Source: Bacteroidota bacterium
GTDB taxonomy: Bacteria; Bacteroidota; Bacteroidia; Chitinophagales; Chitinophagaceae
Direction: 5' to 3'
DNA: 7,488 nt
NCBI GenBank assembly: GCA_023433755.1
Contig: JAEYUA010000277.1
Location: 1-7,488 of the forward strand
Under the pieces are notes generated by a model. It saw nothing but the letters and a program-made list of their open reading frames with translations, was not told the DNA's origin and made no database searches. The position numbers and the translations under genes were made by a program. Positions 7,478 through 7,488 of this stretch are shown here, piece by piece; within the stretch, counting starts at the first letter, position 1, and every line of letters begins with the position of its first letter.

Positions 7478-7488
7478 TTTTTCAGATG

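Noticed and set aside
7393..7488. Tail of an upstream minus-strand gene
   Set aside because: Two frames are briefly open from the right edge (one ends at a TAA near 7450, another at a TAA near 7422), but the stretches are too short and carry no recognisable feature.

Overview
The window looks like a chromosomal housekeeping region of a member of the Bacteroidota, most like a Chitinophagaceae-type genome. This placement is an inference. It rests on the style of the two topoisomerase IV subunits (a ParE ATP-lid reading LNGVGT, a ParC quinolone-region motif HPHGDASIGD and a long ParC C-terminal domain), on the lack of clear Shine-Dalgarno sequences, on a signal peptide ending in ...AAQ, and on moderate GC. 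There are no RNA genes, insertion sequences, CRISPR arrays or phage genes, and no gene-free stretch reaches 100 bases.

All five genes lie on the minus strand and read from right to left as one tight unit: parE (7392-5485), a TylF-like SAM-dependent methyltransferase (5474-4749), a DUF1835/DUF3658 protein (4710-3862), a secreted beta-lactamase-fold serine hydrolase (3865-2528) and parC (2512 to beyond the left edge). The spacings are 10 nt, 38 nt, a 4-nt ATGA overlap and 15 nt. That strongly suggests co-transcription from upstream of parE, with no terminator visible between genes.

ParE and ParC together form topoisomerase IV, the A2B2 enzyme that decatenates daughter chromosomes. Both keep their catalytic residues. 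Three genes with no known link to DNA topology sit between them: a small-molecule O-methyltransferase-type enzyme, a protein of unknown function and an exported hydrolase. This interruption is the most unusual feature of the window. The hydrolase stop codon and the parC start are in the same frame and only 15 nt apart.

The 96 bases upstream of parE hold the only non-coding DNA of note. On the coding strand there are three CANNAGGGGG repeats spaced 12-13 nt, two exact CAATTAAT repeats spaced 13 nt, and a perfect 9-bp inverted repeat. They are candidate control elements for the operon. I see no strong case for a wholly new biological system here; the points worth checking are the operon layout and the repeat-rich parE leader.
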